Shown: piece after piece, positions 43,761-50,758 of the stretch
Layout of the letters: each line of letters starts with the position of its first letter
How positions within the stretch are numbered: position 1 is the first letter of the stretch
Assembly: GCA_964556425.1 (NCBI GenBank)
Contig: CAZKWC010000017.1
Coordinates: forward strand, 1-50,758
DNA from: JALQUL01 sp964556425
GTDB lineage: Bacteria; Pseudomonadota; Gammaproteobacteria; Burkholderiales; Burkholderiaceae_C
Reading direction: 5' to 3'
DNA: 50,758 nt
Program-made: the position numbers and the translations under genes
The notes under the pieces: model-generated
Database searches by the model: none
Seen by the model: the letters and a program-made list of their open reading frames with translations, nothing else
Told to the model about the DNA's origin: nothing

Positions 43761-43790
43761 AAAAAAGCTTCTGCTGTTGATTCAAAGAAG
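43761..43790 (-). terminator. Weak terminator candidate after the metallopeptidase gene
   Basis: On the minus strand CTTCT and AGAAG pair over 5 bp around a 13-base loop, and C plus six T follow. It lies just past the stop of the gene at 43807 and ahead of mnmG. The stem is short, so termination may be partial. Confidence 0.35.
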
Positions 43791-43806
43791 AACAAGCAAG
43801 AAAAAA

Positions 43807-44925
43807 TTAACTCCACGGAGCAAGAACTTCTTTTTTTAGCTGCTGTTTGTGCTGGTGGTAATCAGGTAATATTTGCTCGACAGTATCCCAAAATTCTGGG
43901 CTGTGATTCATGACTCGTAGGTGAGCTAATTCATGTACCACCACATAGTCAATTATGCTGGGATTAAAATGGATTAAGCGCCAATGTAATCGAATAGAAC
44001 CATCCGATTTGGCACTACCCCATCTACCGCCTGCATTGCTTAATTTTAATTGTTTCCAATGCACACCTAATAAGGGTGCAAAATGATTCAATCTTTGAGT
44101 AAAAAAATCAAGTGCTTGAGCCATTAACCACGATTGTGCACAATCTTTAATTTGTTGCGAATTGGCGTGTTGTGGCAAGTGTAAATACAAGTTGCCTTGC
44201 TGTAATTGCGCTTTACCTTGTGTTTTTAGCCGCTTAACTTGATGAGTAGAATCAAGTTGAATAAAAATCACATTACCTAAAAAATCAATAGGCGATCCAA
44301 TTTGCCAAACAATTTGTTTTTGAACCCTGCTGTGGGCTTTTTGTTGCATTTCAGTGAGTTTGCGCAGTATCCAAATACTTTTGCTGTGTAAAGCTTTTTC
44401 TATTTCAAATAAGCCAATTTGCCGAGGTGCTTTTACTCTCAGGCCAGCTTCATCAATCATAAACCCTATTGATTTACGTTGTCCTCGTTCTAATAAATAG
44501 GCTATTTCAATAGGTCCAGTTTTGGCGCCTGTTAAAGTAATCCATTGATTAGCAAGGGGGTGAATTAATAACTGATTGGTGAGTGGTGGGAAAATTGAAT
44601 CGGCAGAGAAGGGAGTCGTTTCCTGGAAGTCCATTTCAACATCTGGGGCTACTTTGTTTTTAGGCAAATTAAAATCTTCAAAAACAGGTAGGCTGCGTAA
44701 CTTAGTTGGAGCTGGATGGGGAGCTTCATTTGGTTTTTGATGAAAGCTTGTATTTTTCCGCTTGGGTGGTAGAGGGTTTCTTGGGCGAAGGTTTTCGTTA
44801 TTATCAAAAGCGGGTGCGTGGCGATTGGTCGTCTGAGTATGGGGCAAGTTGCCTTTGTTCAATGCTTGGTCTGCAGTCGTAGATGCAGAAAACAAATCAA
44901 AGGCAGATTGCAACCATTTATTCAT
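43807..44925 (-). CDS. YgjP-like zinc metallopeptidase (DUF45) with long N-terminal extension
   Basis: A 372-residue protein with the C-terminal HELAH at 331-335 and third ligand His341 in NHSPEFW, the pattern of YgjP/M48-related peptidases. The C-terminal 250 residues cover the usual family length. The first 110 or so are extra: low-complexity, rich in Asn, Pro, Lys and His (for example RHAPAFDNNENLRPRNPLPP), and probably disordered. The substrate is unknown. It starts three bases after plsC and is the last gene of a glyQ-glyS-gmhB-plsC run on the minus strand. Confidence 0.85.
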   Translation of the reverse strand: MNKWLQSAFDLFSASTTADQALNKGNLPHTQTTNRHAPAFDNNENLRPRNPLPPKRKNTSFHQKPNEAPHPAPTKLRSLPVFEDFNLPKNKVAPDVEMDFQETTPFSADSIFPPLTNQLLIHPLANQWITLTGAKTGPIEIAYLLERGQRKSIGFMIDEAGLRVKAPRQIGLFEIEKALHSKSIWILRKLTEMQQKAHSRVQKQIVWQIGSPIDFLGNVIFIQLDSTHQVKRLKTQGKAQLQQGNLYLHLPQHANSQQIKDCAQSWLMAQALDFFTQRLNHFAPLLGVHWKQLKLSNAGGRWGSAKSDGSIRLHWRLIHFNPSIIDYVVVHELAHLRVMNHSPEFWDTVEQILPDYHQHKQQLKKEVLAPWS

Positions 44926-44928
44926 GAT

Positions 44929-45672
44929 TTAGCCTCGTGTGTGATAGGCCTCGGGATCAAGGCGCTGCATCTCAGCCTCAATCCAAGTTTTCACTTCTAA
45001 CATTAACTCGGCCGATGTTTTACCATCGGGGCTAATTGCCGGTCCAATAGAAACTTGAATTAAACCCGGCTTTTTAATAAAGGCTTTGCGTGGCCAACAT
45101 TTGGCGGCTGTGACGGCAATTGGAATAACGGGTACTCCGGTGGCAATGGCAAGGCGTGTGCCACCCTCTTTGTAAACACCAGCTTGCCCACGTTCAATTC
45201 GTGTGCCTTCTGGAAACATAATGACCCATGTACCTTTGGCTAACAGTCGTTTGCCTTGTTCTACAATTTTATTAAACGCTTGGGCTTTTAAGCTACGGTC
45301 AATATGAATCATATCCATACAGGCCATCGACCAACCAAAAAATGGAATAGCCAAAAGTTCCTTCTTAAACACATAGGCCAGAGGATGAGGCATTAAACCA
45401 GGCATGGCAAAAGTTTCCCAAACCGACTGATGTTTAACCAGTAATATCGCTCCGTCAGTTGCTCCTTGCGGCAGATTTTCGTATCCTGTTACCTCATAAC
45501 GGATGCCCATAATAAAACGGGCGGCCCGAGTACTAAGGGTCAGCCAACCGGTTGCCACCTTGTAAACCCATTCAGGACGCCTAAACAAGGCAGAAATCAT
45601 GACGACCGTAGCCCAAGGAATCACGGTAATGATCATGAATAAAAAATGCAAGCAAGAACGAATAAAATTCAT
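44929..45672 (-). CDS. plsC: 1-acyl-sn-glycerol-3-phosphate acyltransferase
   Basis: Acylates lysophosphatidic acid to phosphatidic acid at the inner membrane, in phospholipid synthesis. 247 residues with an N-terminal hydrophobic segment. Block I is KHQSVWE with His81; the usual H(X4)D aspartate is replaced by Glu86. Block III is FPEGTR at 153-158 and block IV VPVIPIAVTAA. It is separated from gmhB by 27 bases and from the metallopeptidase gene by three, so all three are probably one transcript. The neighbouring gmhB also serves the envelope. Confidence 0.92.
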   Translation of the reverse strand: MNFIRSCLHFLFMIITVIPWATVVMISALFRRPEWVYKVATGWLTLSTRAARFIMGIRYEVTGYENLPQGATDGAILLVKHQSVWETFAMPGLMPHPLAYVFKKELLAIPFFGWSMACMDMIHIDRSLKAQAFNKIVEQGKRLLAKGTWVIMFPEGTRIERGQAGVYKEGGTRLAIATGVPVIPIAVTAAKCWPRKAFIKKPGLIQVSIGPAISPDGKTSAELMLEVKTWIEAEMQRLDPEAYHTRG

Positions 45673-45699
45673 AAGGATAACAAAGGTAAAAGCATTAGT

Positions 45700-46272
45700 T
45701 TAATCAAAAACAGGTAATTGAAGAACATAGTCGGCAAACTCCGACAAGTCCTTATGAATTAAAGTTCTAGAGGGGAATCCGTCAATAGGCAATTTATCAA
45801 GCAAAGCTTGACCATTGCCAGTTTTCACCAGGTGTACTTGGCAACCTGCTGCATCAGCGGCTTGTAAATCTCTAAGACTGTCGCCCACAGCATGTACCAA
45901 AGAGGCATCAGCACCTGTACGCTCCATAATATCTAAGAACATACCGGGCAAAGGTTTGCGACAATTGCAATTATCATCGGGGGTATGAGGGCAAAAGAAA
46001 ATAGCATCAATTTTTCCGCCCACTTGCGCCAAAGAGCTGTGTAGCTTGTCATGCATCGCATTGAGTGCAGACATATCAAAATGACCTCTGCCTAAACCAG
46101 ATTGATTACTCACCACCATAATATGCCAACCCGCTTGGTTTAAGCGGGCAATGGATTCGAGCGCACCTGGCAAAGCTTGCCATTCATCAGCGGTTTTTAC
46201 AAAATCTTTGCGGTCAACATTGATAGTGCCGTCTCGGTCGAGGATGATTAATTTAAACTCTGATTTAGACAT
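45700..46272 (-). CDS. gmhB: D-glycero-beta-D-manno-heptose 1,7-bisphosphate 7-phosphatase
   Basis: HAD-superfamily phosphatase for the ADP-heptose of lipopolysaccharide inner core. 190 residues. Nucleophile Asp12 and acid/base Asp14 are in LDRDGTINVD. VVSNQSGLGRG is motif II. The zinc-binding loop has Cys94, His96, Cys102 and Cys104 (CPHTPDDNCNCRKP), and GDSLRDLQAADAAGC is motif IV. The zinc loop distinguishes it from histidinol phosphatases. It follows glyS by four bases, a common betaproteobacterial order. Confidence 0.94.
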   Translation of the reverse strand: MSKSEFKLIILDRDGTINVDRKDFVKTADEWQALPGALESIARLNQAGWHIMVVSNQSGLGRGHFDMSALNAMHDKLHSSLAQVGGKIDAIFFCPHTPDDNCNCRKPLPGMFLDIMERTGADASLVHAVGDSLRDLQAADAAGCQVHLVKTGNGQALLDKLPIDGFPSRTLIHKDLSEFADYVLQLPVFD

Positions 46273-46276
46273 AAGA

Positions 46277-48403
46277 TTAGCTCGCTAATTTAGACAAGTC
46301 AGCCACTCGATTCATCGCTTGATGTAGGCTTGTTAATAAGCCCAAACGATTTAAACGCAAATCAAGTTCTGGTGCATTGACCATGACGTCATCAAAAAAG
46401 GCATCAACAGGCCCTCTAAGGGCCGCTAATGATTGCAGACTTTGCGTGTAATCGCCTGCTTCAAATTTTTGATTGGCTTCGGTGGCGCATACTTTCATCG
46501 CTTCAAAAAGTGCAATTTCAGCTGCTTCTTTTAACAATTGATCGGATACATGGCCATCAACTGCATCTACTTTCTTCAAGATATTACCAATACGTTTGTT
46601 AGCGGCAGCCAAGGCCGACGCTTCAGGTAATGTCGCAAAAGCACGAACCGCTTCTAGGCGTTGTGAAACCTCACCTAAACGTTTAGGTTGTAGGGCTAAC
46701 ACAGCATCTACTTCTTGGGCACTAAAACCTTGTTCGCGCAAACTGCCCGATAAACGATCGTAAATATAAGCACTTAAGGCGTCGAGTACTGGCACTGGTC
46801 TTAAAGCCTCTGGGAAAGCGTTAATGGCCAACTCCAGTAGTTCATTCAAGCCTAGCGGTAAGTTGCGCTCAGAGAGCATTCTAATCACACCTAAGGCATG
46901 GCGACGTAATGCAAATGGATCTTTATCGCCTGTGGGCAAATTGCCAATGCCAAACATACCCACCAAGGTTTCTAATTTATCGGCTAAAGCTAATACCAAG
47001 CCTGTAGGGTTACGGGGTAAATCATCGCCAGCAAAACGCGGTTTGTAATGGTCTTCAATAGCGTCCGCAATTTCAGTGCTAAGGCCATCATTAAGAGCGT
47101 AATAACGACCCATAACACCTTGTAGCTCTGGGAACTCACCCACCATATCGGTGACTAAATCGGCTTTGGCTAACTCTGCTGCTTGGTCGGCGCTTAAAGA
47201 CAAACTAGCACCGCCGAGTTTTTCGCCAATGGCCGCAGCAATACTTCGCACGCGTAAGATTCTGTCGCCTTGGCTACCTAGTTTATTATGATAAACCACC
47301 TTGCCTAAACCCTCTACCCTAGAGGCAAGTGTTTTCTTGCGATCTTGGTCAAAGAAAAATTTAGCATCAGCCAACCTAGGACGCACCACTCTTTCATTAC
47401 CACCAATGACATCAGATGGGTCAGCCGGTGAAATATTACTCACAATTAAGAATTGGTGACTCAGTGATCCATCTTGATTGAGGAGTGGGAAGTATTTTTG
47501 ATTGGCCTTCATAGTCAAAATCAAACACTCTTGCGGCACTTCTAAAAATTCTTTTTCAAATGAGCAGATCATGACATTGGGGCGCTCTACCAAACCCGTT
47601 ACTTCATCTAATAAAGCATCGTCGTCAATTGCTTTAACGCCATTGCCAATACTCTGTGCTGCCGCTTGTAGTTGTTGGACAATCGCTTGGCGACGCTCTG
47701 CAAAACTAGCTATCACTGCGCCCTGCTCTCTTAGCGTAGTCGCATAAGAGTCGGCATTGGCAATTGAAATAGATGCTTGAAGCGACTCAAAACGATGACC
47801 TGTCGTGCTACGTCCACTAGTCAGGCCCAAGGCTTTTACCTCAATCACATCGGCGCCATGTAGGGCGATAAGGCTATGGGCGGGTCTAACAAAATGCACA
47901 CTTGACCAACCAGGTAATTCGCAGTCGCGCTCAAGTTGATAACTCATCACCTTAGGAATAGGTAATTTTGCAATCGCTTCATTCAAGGCTTTTTGTAGGC
48001 CTTCGGTTAAGGTGGCGCCTGTTACGATGCTGTCGTAAAACAAAGCTTCCGCTTTGCCATCAGGAATGCGTTTTAATTGGGCTACTGCACTAGCGTCAGC
48101 ACCTAGGGCTTGAAGGCGCTTCAGTAAGGCGGGAGTAGCCTGCCCTGCTGCATCTAGGCCAACCGTAACAGGCATTAGTTTTTGTGAAACTAATTTGTTC
48201 GCCGCCTGTGCTACAACGCCGCTTACATGCGACGCTAAACGTCGTGGTGAAGCATAAGCAGTTGCCACACTGCTGTCTTGGCATAAGCCTTGTGCTTTTA
48301 ATTGATCAAATAAAACTTGGGTAAAAGCGTCACCCAATTTTTTAAGCGCTTTAGGTGGTAACTCTTCTACAAAGAGTTCAATAAGTAAATTCTGGCTAGA
48401 CAT
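46277..48403 (-). CDS. glyS: Glycine-tRNA ligase beta subunit
   Basis: With GlyQ forms the alpha2-beta2 glycyl-tRNA synthetase of bacteria; the beta chain binds tRNA. 708 residues, normal length. It begins with LLIELFVEELPPKALKKL, and shows ECLILTMKANQKYFPLL, DPSDVIGGNERVVRPRLADAKFFF, the HD-like region, DKLETLVGMFGIGNLPTGDKDPFALRR and a C-terminal anticodon-binding domain ending DLRLNRLGLL. It starts 58 bases after glyQ. Confidence 0.97.
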   Translation of the reverse strand: MSSQNLLIELFVEELPPKALKKLGDAFTQVLFDQLKAQGLCQDSSVATAYASPRRLASHVSGVVAQAANKLVSQKLMPVTVGLDAAGQATPALLKRLQALGADASAVAQLKRIPDGKAEALFYDSIVTGATLTEGLQKALNEAIAKLPIPKVMSYQLERDCELPGWSSVHFVRPAHSLIALHGADVIEVKALGLTSGRSTTGHRFESLQASISIANADSYATTLREQGAVIASFAERRQAIVQQLQAAAQSIGNGVKAIDDDALLDEVTGLVERPNVMICSFEKEFLEVPQECLILTMKANQKYFPLLNQDGSLSHQFLIVSNISPADPSDVIGGNERVVRPRLADAKFFFDQDRKKTLASRVEGLGKVVYHNKLGSQGDRILRVRSIAAAIGEKLGGASLSLSADQAAELAKADLVTDMVGEFPELQGVMGRYYALNDGLSTEIADAIEDHYKPRFAGDDLPRNPTGLVLALADKLETLVGMFGIGNLPTGDKDPFALRRHALGVIRMLSERNLPLGLNELLELAINAFPEALRPVPVLDALSAYIYDRLSGSLREQGFSAQEVDAVLALQPKRLGEVSQRLEAVRAFATLPEASALAAANKRIGNILKKVDAVDGHVSDQLLKEAAEIALFEAMKVCATEANQKFEAGDYTQSLQSLAALRGPVDAFFDDVMVNAPELDLRLNRLGLLTSLHQAMNRVADLSKLAS

Positions 48404-48461
48404 AAATATAAAAATATAAATTGAATAAGGTGAGTAAAAAACGAATTAAAAAAGCAAATTT

Positions 48462-49373
48462 TTATTTTGATTTTTGCGGTGTTTGCAAAGTTTCAATCCA
48501 TTCTTTTGGGGCCATAGGAAAGCCTAAACGCTCGCGACTTTCGTAATAGCTTTGCGCCACACTTCTCGCTAAATTACGAATTTTTCCCATATAAGCGGCT
48601 CGTTCGGTAACACTAATAGCACCACGAGCATCTAATAAATTAAAACTATGTGCAGCCTTTAATACTTGTTCATAAGCCGGTAGAGCCAGTTGCACTTCAA
48701 TTAAATGTTTGGCTTGTTTTTCATGGGCATTGAATGCGGTTAATAAAAAATCCACATCGCTGTGTTCAAAGTTATAGGTCGATTGTTCACGTTCATTTTG
48801 CAAATAGACATCGCCATAAGTCATGTCAGCAGTCCATTGCAAGTTATAGACATTATCTACGCCTTGTAAATACATCGCTAGTCGTTCTAAGCCGTAGGTA
48901 ATCTCGCCTGTAACGGGTTTGCAATCAATACCACCCACCTGCTGAAAATAAGTGAACTGGGTCACTTCCATACCGTTAAGCCACACTTCCCAGCCCAAGC
49001 CCCAAGCGCCTAATGTAGGATTTTCCCAGTCATCTTCCACAAAGCGGACATCATTTTTTTTCAGGTCAAAGCCAAGTGCTTCAAGCGAGCCCAAATACAA
49101 ATCAAGCATATTGCTAGGAGCGGGCTTCATTACTACTTGGTATTGATAATAATGTTGCAAGCGATTAGGATTTTCACCATAGCGACCGTCTTTGGGGCGA
49201 CGACTTGGTTGAACATAAGCCGCCTTCCATGGCTCAGGGCCAATTGCGCGTAAAAAAGTAGCTGTATGAGAGGTTCCTGCACCCACTTCCATATCATAGG
49301 GTTGAAGTAAGGCGCAACCTTTGGAGTCCCAATAATTTTGCAACGTAAGAATGATTTGTTGAAAAGTCAGCAT
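48462..49373 (-). CDS. glyQ: Glycine-tRNA ligase alpha subunit
   Basis: Catalytic chain of the tetrameric glycyl-tRNA synthetase (class II), charging tRNA-Gly with glycine and ATP. 303 residues. It has the strongly conserved stretch YWDSKGCALLQPYDMEVGAG, PSRRPKDGRYGENPNRLQHYYQ, and the class II motif region VYNLQWTADMTYGDVYLQNE. First gene of a five-gene run with glyS, gmhB, plsC and the metallopeptidase. In many relatives the gene before glyQ is lnt; here it is a 468-base non-coding stretch. Confidence 0.97.
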   Translation of the reverse strand: MLTFQQIILTLQNYWDSKGCALLQPYDMEVGAGTSHTATFLRAIGPEPWKAAYVQPSRRPKDGRYGENPNRLQHYYQYQVVMKPAPSNMLDLYLGSLEALGFDLKKNDVRFVEDDWENPTLGAWGLGWEVWLNGMEVTQFTYFQQVGGIDCKPVTGEITYGLERLAMYLQGVDNVYNLQWTADMTYGDVYLQNEREQSTYNFEHSDVDFLLTAFNAHEKQAKHLIEVQLALPAYEQVLKAAHSFNLLDARGAISVTERAAYMGKIRNLARSVAQSYYESRERLGFPMAPKEWIETLQTPQKSK

Positions 49374-49841
49374 AATAAAGGCGAATAAAAAAATGATTGC
49401 TAAGGCCTTAATTAAAAGGCAATCAATACAATCATTATAAAAATGGAGTAAAACTTGATTTTAAGTCCCAAAGTCAAATTCAAAAGGGTTTGCTAGTAAT
49501 ATTATTGGCAGACTATAAAAATAGCTGAGCAACTGTATCAATCGAAACAAGTAGCGACTATACAAAAATGGGCAAAATCAAGTCAATACCACCACTTAGC
49601 GTGATGGTTAGGGATGCAAAGCCCATTCAACAGTATTTCAATATGAGAGCGAAAACACTTTGGCCACCCGTGCTGCAGAGAGATTGAATAGTTGAAGTTT
49701 TTTAATATTGAGGTGTAGATGTTTTATGAGGCTAAAAAAGTACTTCACTATTTTAAAAAAATCATCAAATAAATGATTTTGAGATTGGATAGGCAGCAAT
49801 AGGCTGTTTGAGGGTTGAAGTGAATGTGATGGCTCAATGAT
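49374..49841. other. Intergenic region upstream of glyQ
   Basis: 468 bases without a supported gene. Near the glyQ end TGATT..GCCTT and AAGGC..AATCA can form an imperfect hairpin at about 49393-49425. A 28-codon open stretch near 49612-49697 (containing ENTLATRAAERLNS) has protein-like composition but no start or ribosome binding site. It could be the end of a decayed gene. Confidence 0.4.
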
Positions 49842-50531
49842 TTATGGATTGTTTTTTAACAGCAACCAACAGCTTTGAAGGTGTTGCAAACTTTGGGGCT
49901 GAAGTTGTTGCTGATGATAGGCAAGCACAAGAGAGAAGTGTTGCTCTAACAATTTTTGCTGGTCGGGCACTTTAATACCTATTTTGTTGACCAATTGAGT
50001 TAGTACGAATAAGAGTTGGCTAAAGCTATTTTGTGCCGCATAAACTTGCCCTTGTTGAACTTGTGCCAAATGCATAAGCCTTAACAGTTCAAGCTGAAAT
50101 AGCCAATAGGATTTTGGCCCGTCAAAAGCCAAGGGATGGTACTGCACCTGTTGCAGTGCAAAATGACTTTTTTGTAGGGCTTGTCGATAGTTTTGACGTA
50201 AATAAGCTAATAAAGCTTGGAGAGCATTTGTTTTTTGCTGATGCCACCACAACCGATCAATAAGGTGCTGTGGTGTCTCTTGCGCTAATAAAAATGCAAG
50301 CTGTTGCTGACTATGAAATAGTGCTACATCTGCTTTTTCATAAGATTTTTGGCTCAATAATTGATGAGCGTAATTAATCTCTATAAGAGTAGCTTGGTAC
50401 ATCAACTGATATTCATCAGTTGCCAATGAGAGTTCAGGTCTGTTGTTTTGAGAGAAACTACAAAAGCTACTGAAAGCGATGATGCCAAGCACAAAGTATC
50501 GTAACGTTGGGGGCAAAATACAGAAAAGCAT
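49842..50531 (-). CDS. Unrecognised exported protein, about 229 residues
   Basis: I do not recognise a family. From the ATG at 50531 the product has a signal peptide or anchor (RYFVLGIIAFSSFCSFSQ) and then a mainly helical body rich in Gln, Leu and Ala, for example YEKADVALFHSQQQLAFLL and NYRQALQKSHFALQQVQYHP. The repeated pattern of paired helices is reminiscent of TPR-like repeats, and a role as periplasmic scaffold is possible but unproven. The frame could start 13 codons earlier at a TTG. No strong ribosome binding site is visible for either start. Confidence 0.6.
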   Translation of the reverse strand: MLFCILPPTLRYFVLGIIAFSSFCSFSQNNRPELSLATDEYQLMYQATLIEINYAHQLLSQKSYEKADVALFHSQQQLAFLLAQETPQHLIDRLWWHQQKTNALQALLAYLRQNYRQALQKSHFALQQVQYHPLAFDGPKSYWLFQLELLRLMHLAQVQQGQVYAAQNSFSQLLFVLTQLVNKIGIKVPDQQKLLEQHFSLVLAYHQQQLQPQSLQHLQSCWLLLKNNP

Positions 50532-50570
50532 GAATGATTTGATGGGTTGAGTAGCAAAAAAAATCTTCAA

Positions 50571-50758
50571 AAAATAAAAATCGTTGTATTTTTACTTACG
50601 CTTAAATGCTAAAAAAAGTCGCCAATTGAAGCCAAAAAGCCTTACAAGAGGGGCTAATAAAAAAACTTCAAAGATTTAATCGATTCCAAAAATAAATATT
50701 TGAAGATGAATCTAACATAAAACACAGTAATTGAGAACTTGTTTAAATAACTGTAAGC
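50571..50758. other. Window-edge non-coding region
   Basis: AT-rich; no gene or clear signal seen. The promoter of the preceding minus-strand gene should lie here. Confidence 0.4.

Noticed and set aside
1..50758. CRISPR array, prophage, insertion sequence, toxin-antitoxin pair, tRNA or rRNA
   Set aside because: Looked for regular repeats, integrase or transposase motifs, small paired ORFs and tRNA-like arms; none found.

Overview
The window looks like the chromosome of an AT-rich betaproteobacterium, most likely order Burkholderiales and near Alcaligenaceae. The support is gene content and order: glyQ-glyS-gmhB-plsC-metallopeptidase, then mnmG-rsmG-lysE-parA-parB, a fused pabB-pabC, YegD-type Hsp70, SlyX, and betaproteobacterial-type kynurenine and methylcrotonyl-CoA carboxylase genes. 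I see no phage, insertion sequence, CRISPR array, rRNA or tRNA.

Left part (0.5-15.6 kb), amino-acid catabolism. Two leucine-degradation units, mvaB (HMG-CoA lyase) and mccB-mccA (methylcrotonyl-CoA carboxylase), each have a near-identical long palindrome about 55 bp upstream. This is probably an operator for a LiuR-type MerR regulator that is not in the window. Between them lies an arginine cluster: aruI and aruH of the arginine transaminase pathway, a polar amino-acid ABC transporter (two permeases, one ATPase, two related periplasmic binding proteins), a dimethylarginine dimethylaminohydrolase, and a TetR-family regulator. A GhrA-type 2-hydroxyacid dehydrogenase follows.

Middle part (15.8-34.9 kb). 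This holds a Bcr/CflA efflux protein, pabBC, an Hsp70 homologue, a HAD phosphatase with a small lipoprotein, a YiiX-like amidase, a secreted subtilisin-like lipoprotein protease, a Yip1-family membrane protein, the tryptophan-to-anthranilate genes kynB-kynU-kynA, a cation diffusion facilitator, several hypotheticals, slyX-hyi and a GlcD/Dld-type FAD oxidase.

Right part (35-50.8 kb). A large FAD/aminomethyltransferase fusion of the dimethylglycine dehydrogenase type and rlpA lead into the chromosome-partition locus parB-parA-lysE-rsmG-mnmG. Four parS sites are readable here: two between lysE and rsmG, one inside rsmG and one inside mnmG. A housekeeping run follows, ending at glyQ and an unrecognised secreted protein. 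The parS cluster means the replication origin is probably not far away.

Assembly quality matters in this window. There are three runs of exactly 100 N. The first two are flanked by exact 55-bp duplicates and look like unmerged contig overlaps. Collapsing the second restores the complete biotin-carrier end of MccA. The third removes the middle of ParB and its real size is larger than drawn. I found no strong case for an entirely new system. The best leads are the shared leucine operator, the dual-receptor arginine cluster, the small unannotated ORFs at 17.1-17.9 kb, and the DnaA-box-bearing intergenic region at 33.1-33.3 kb.
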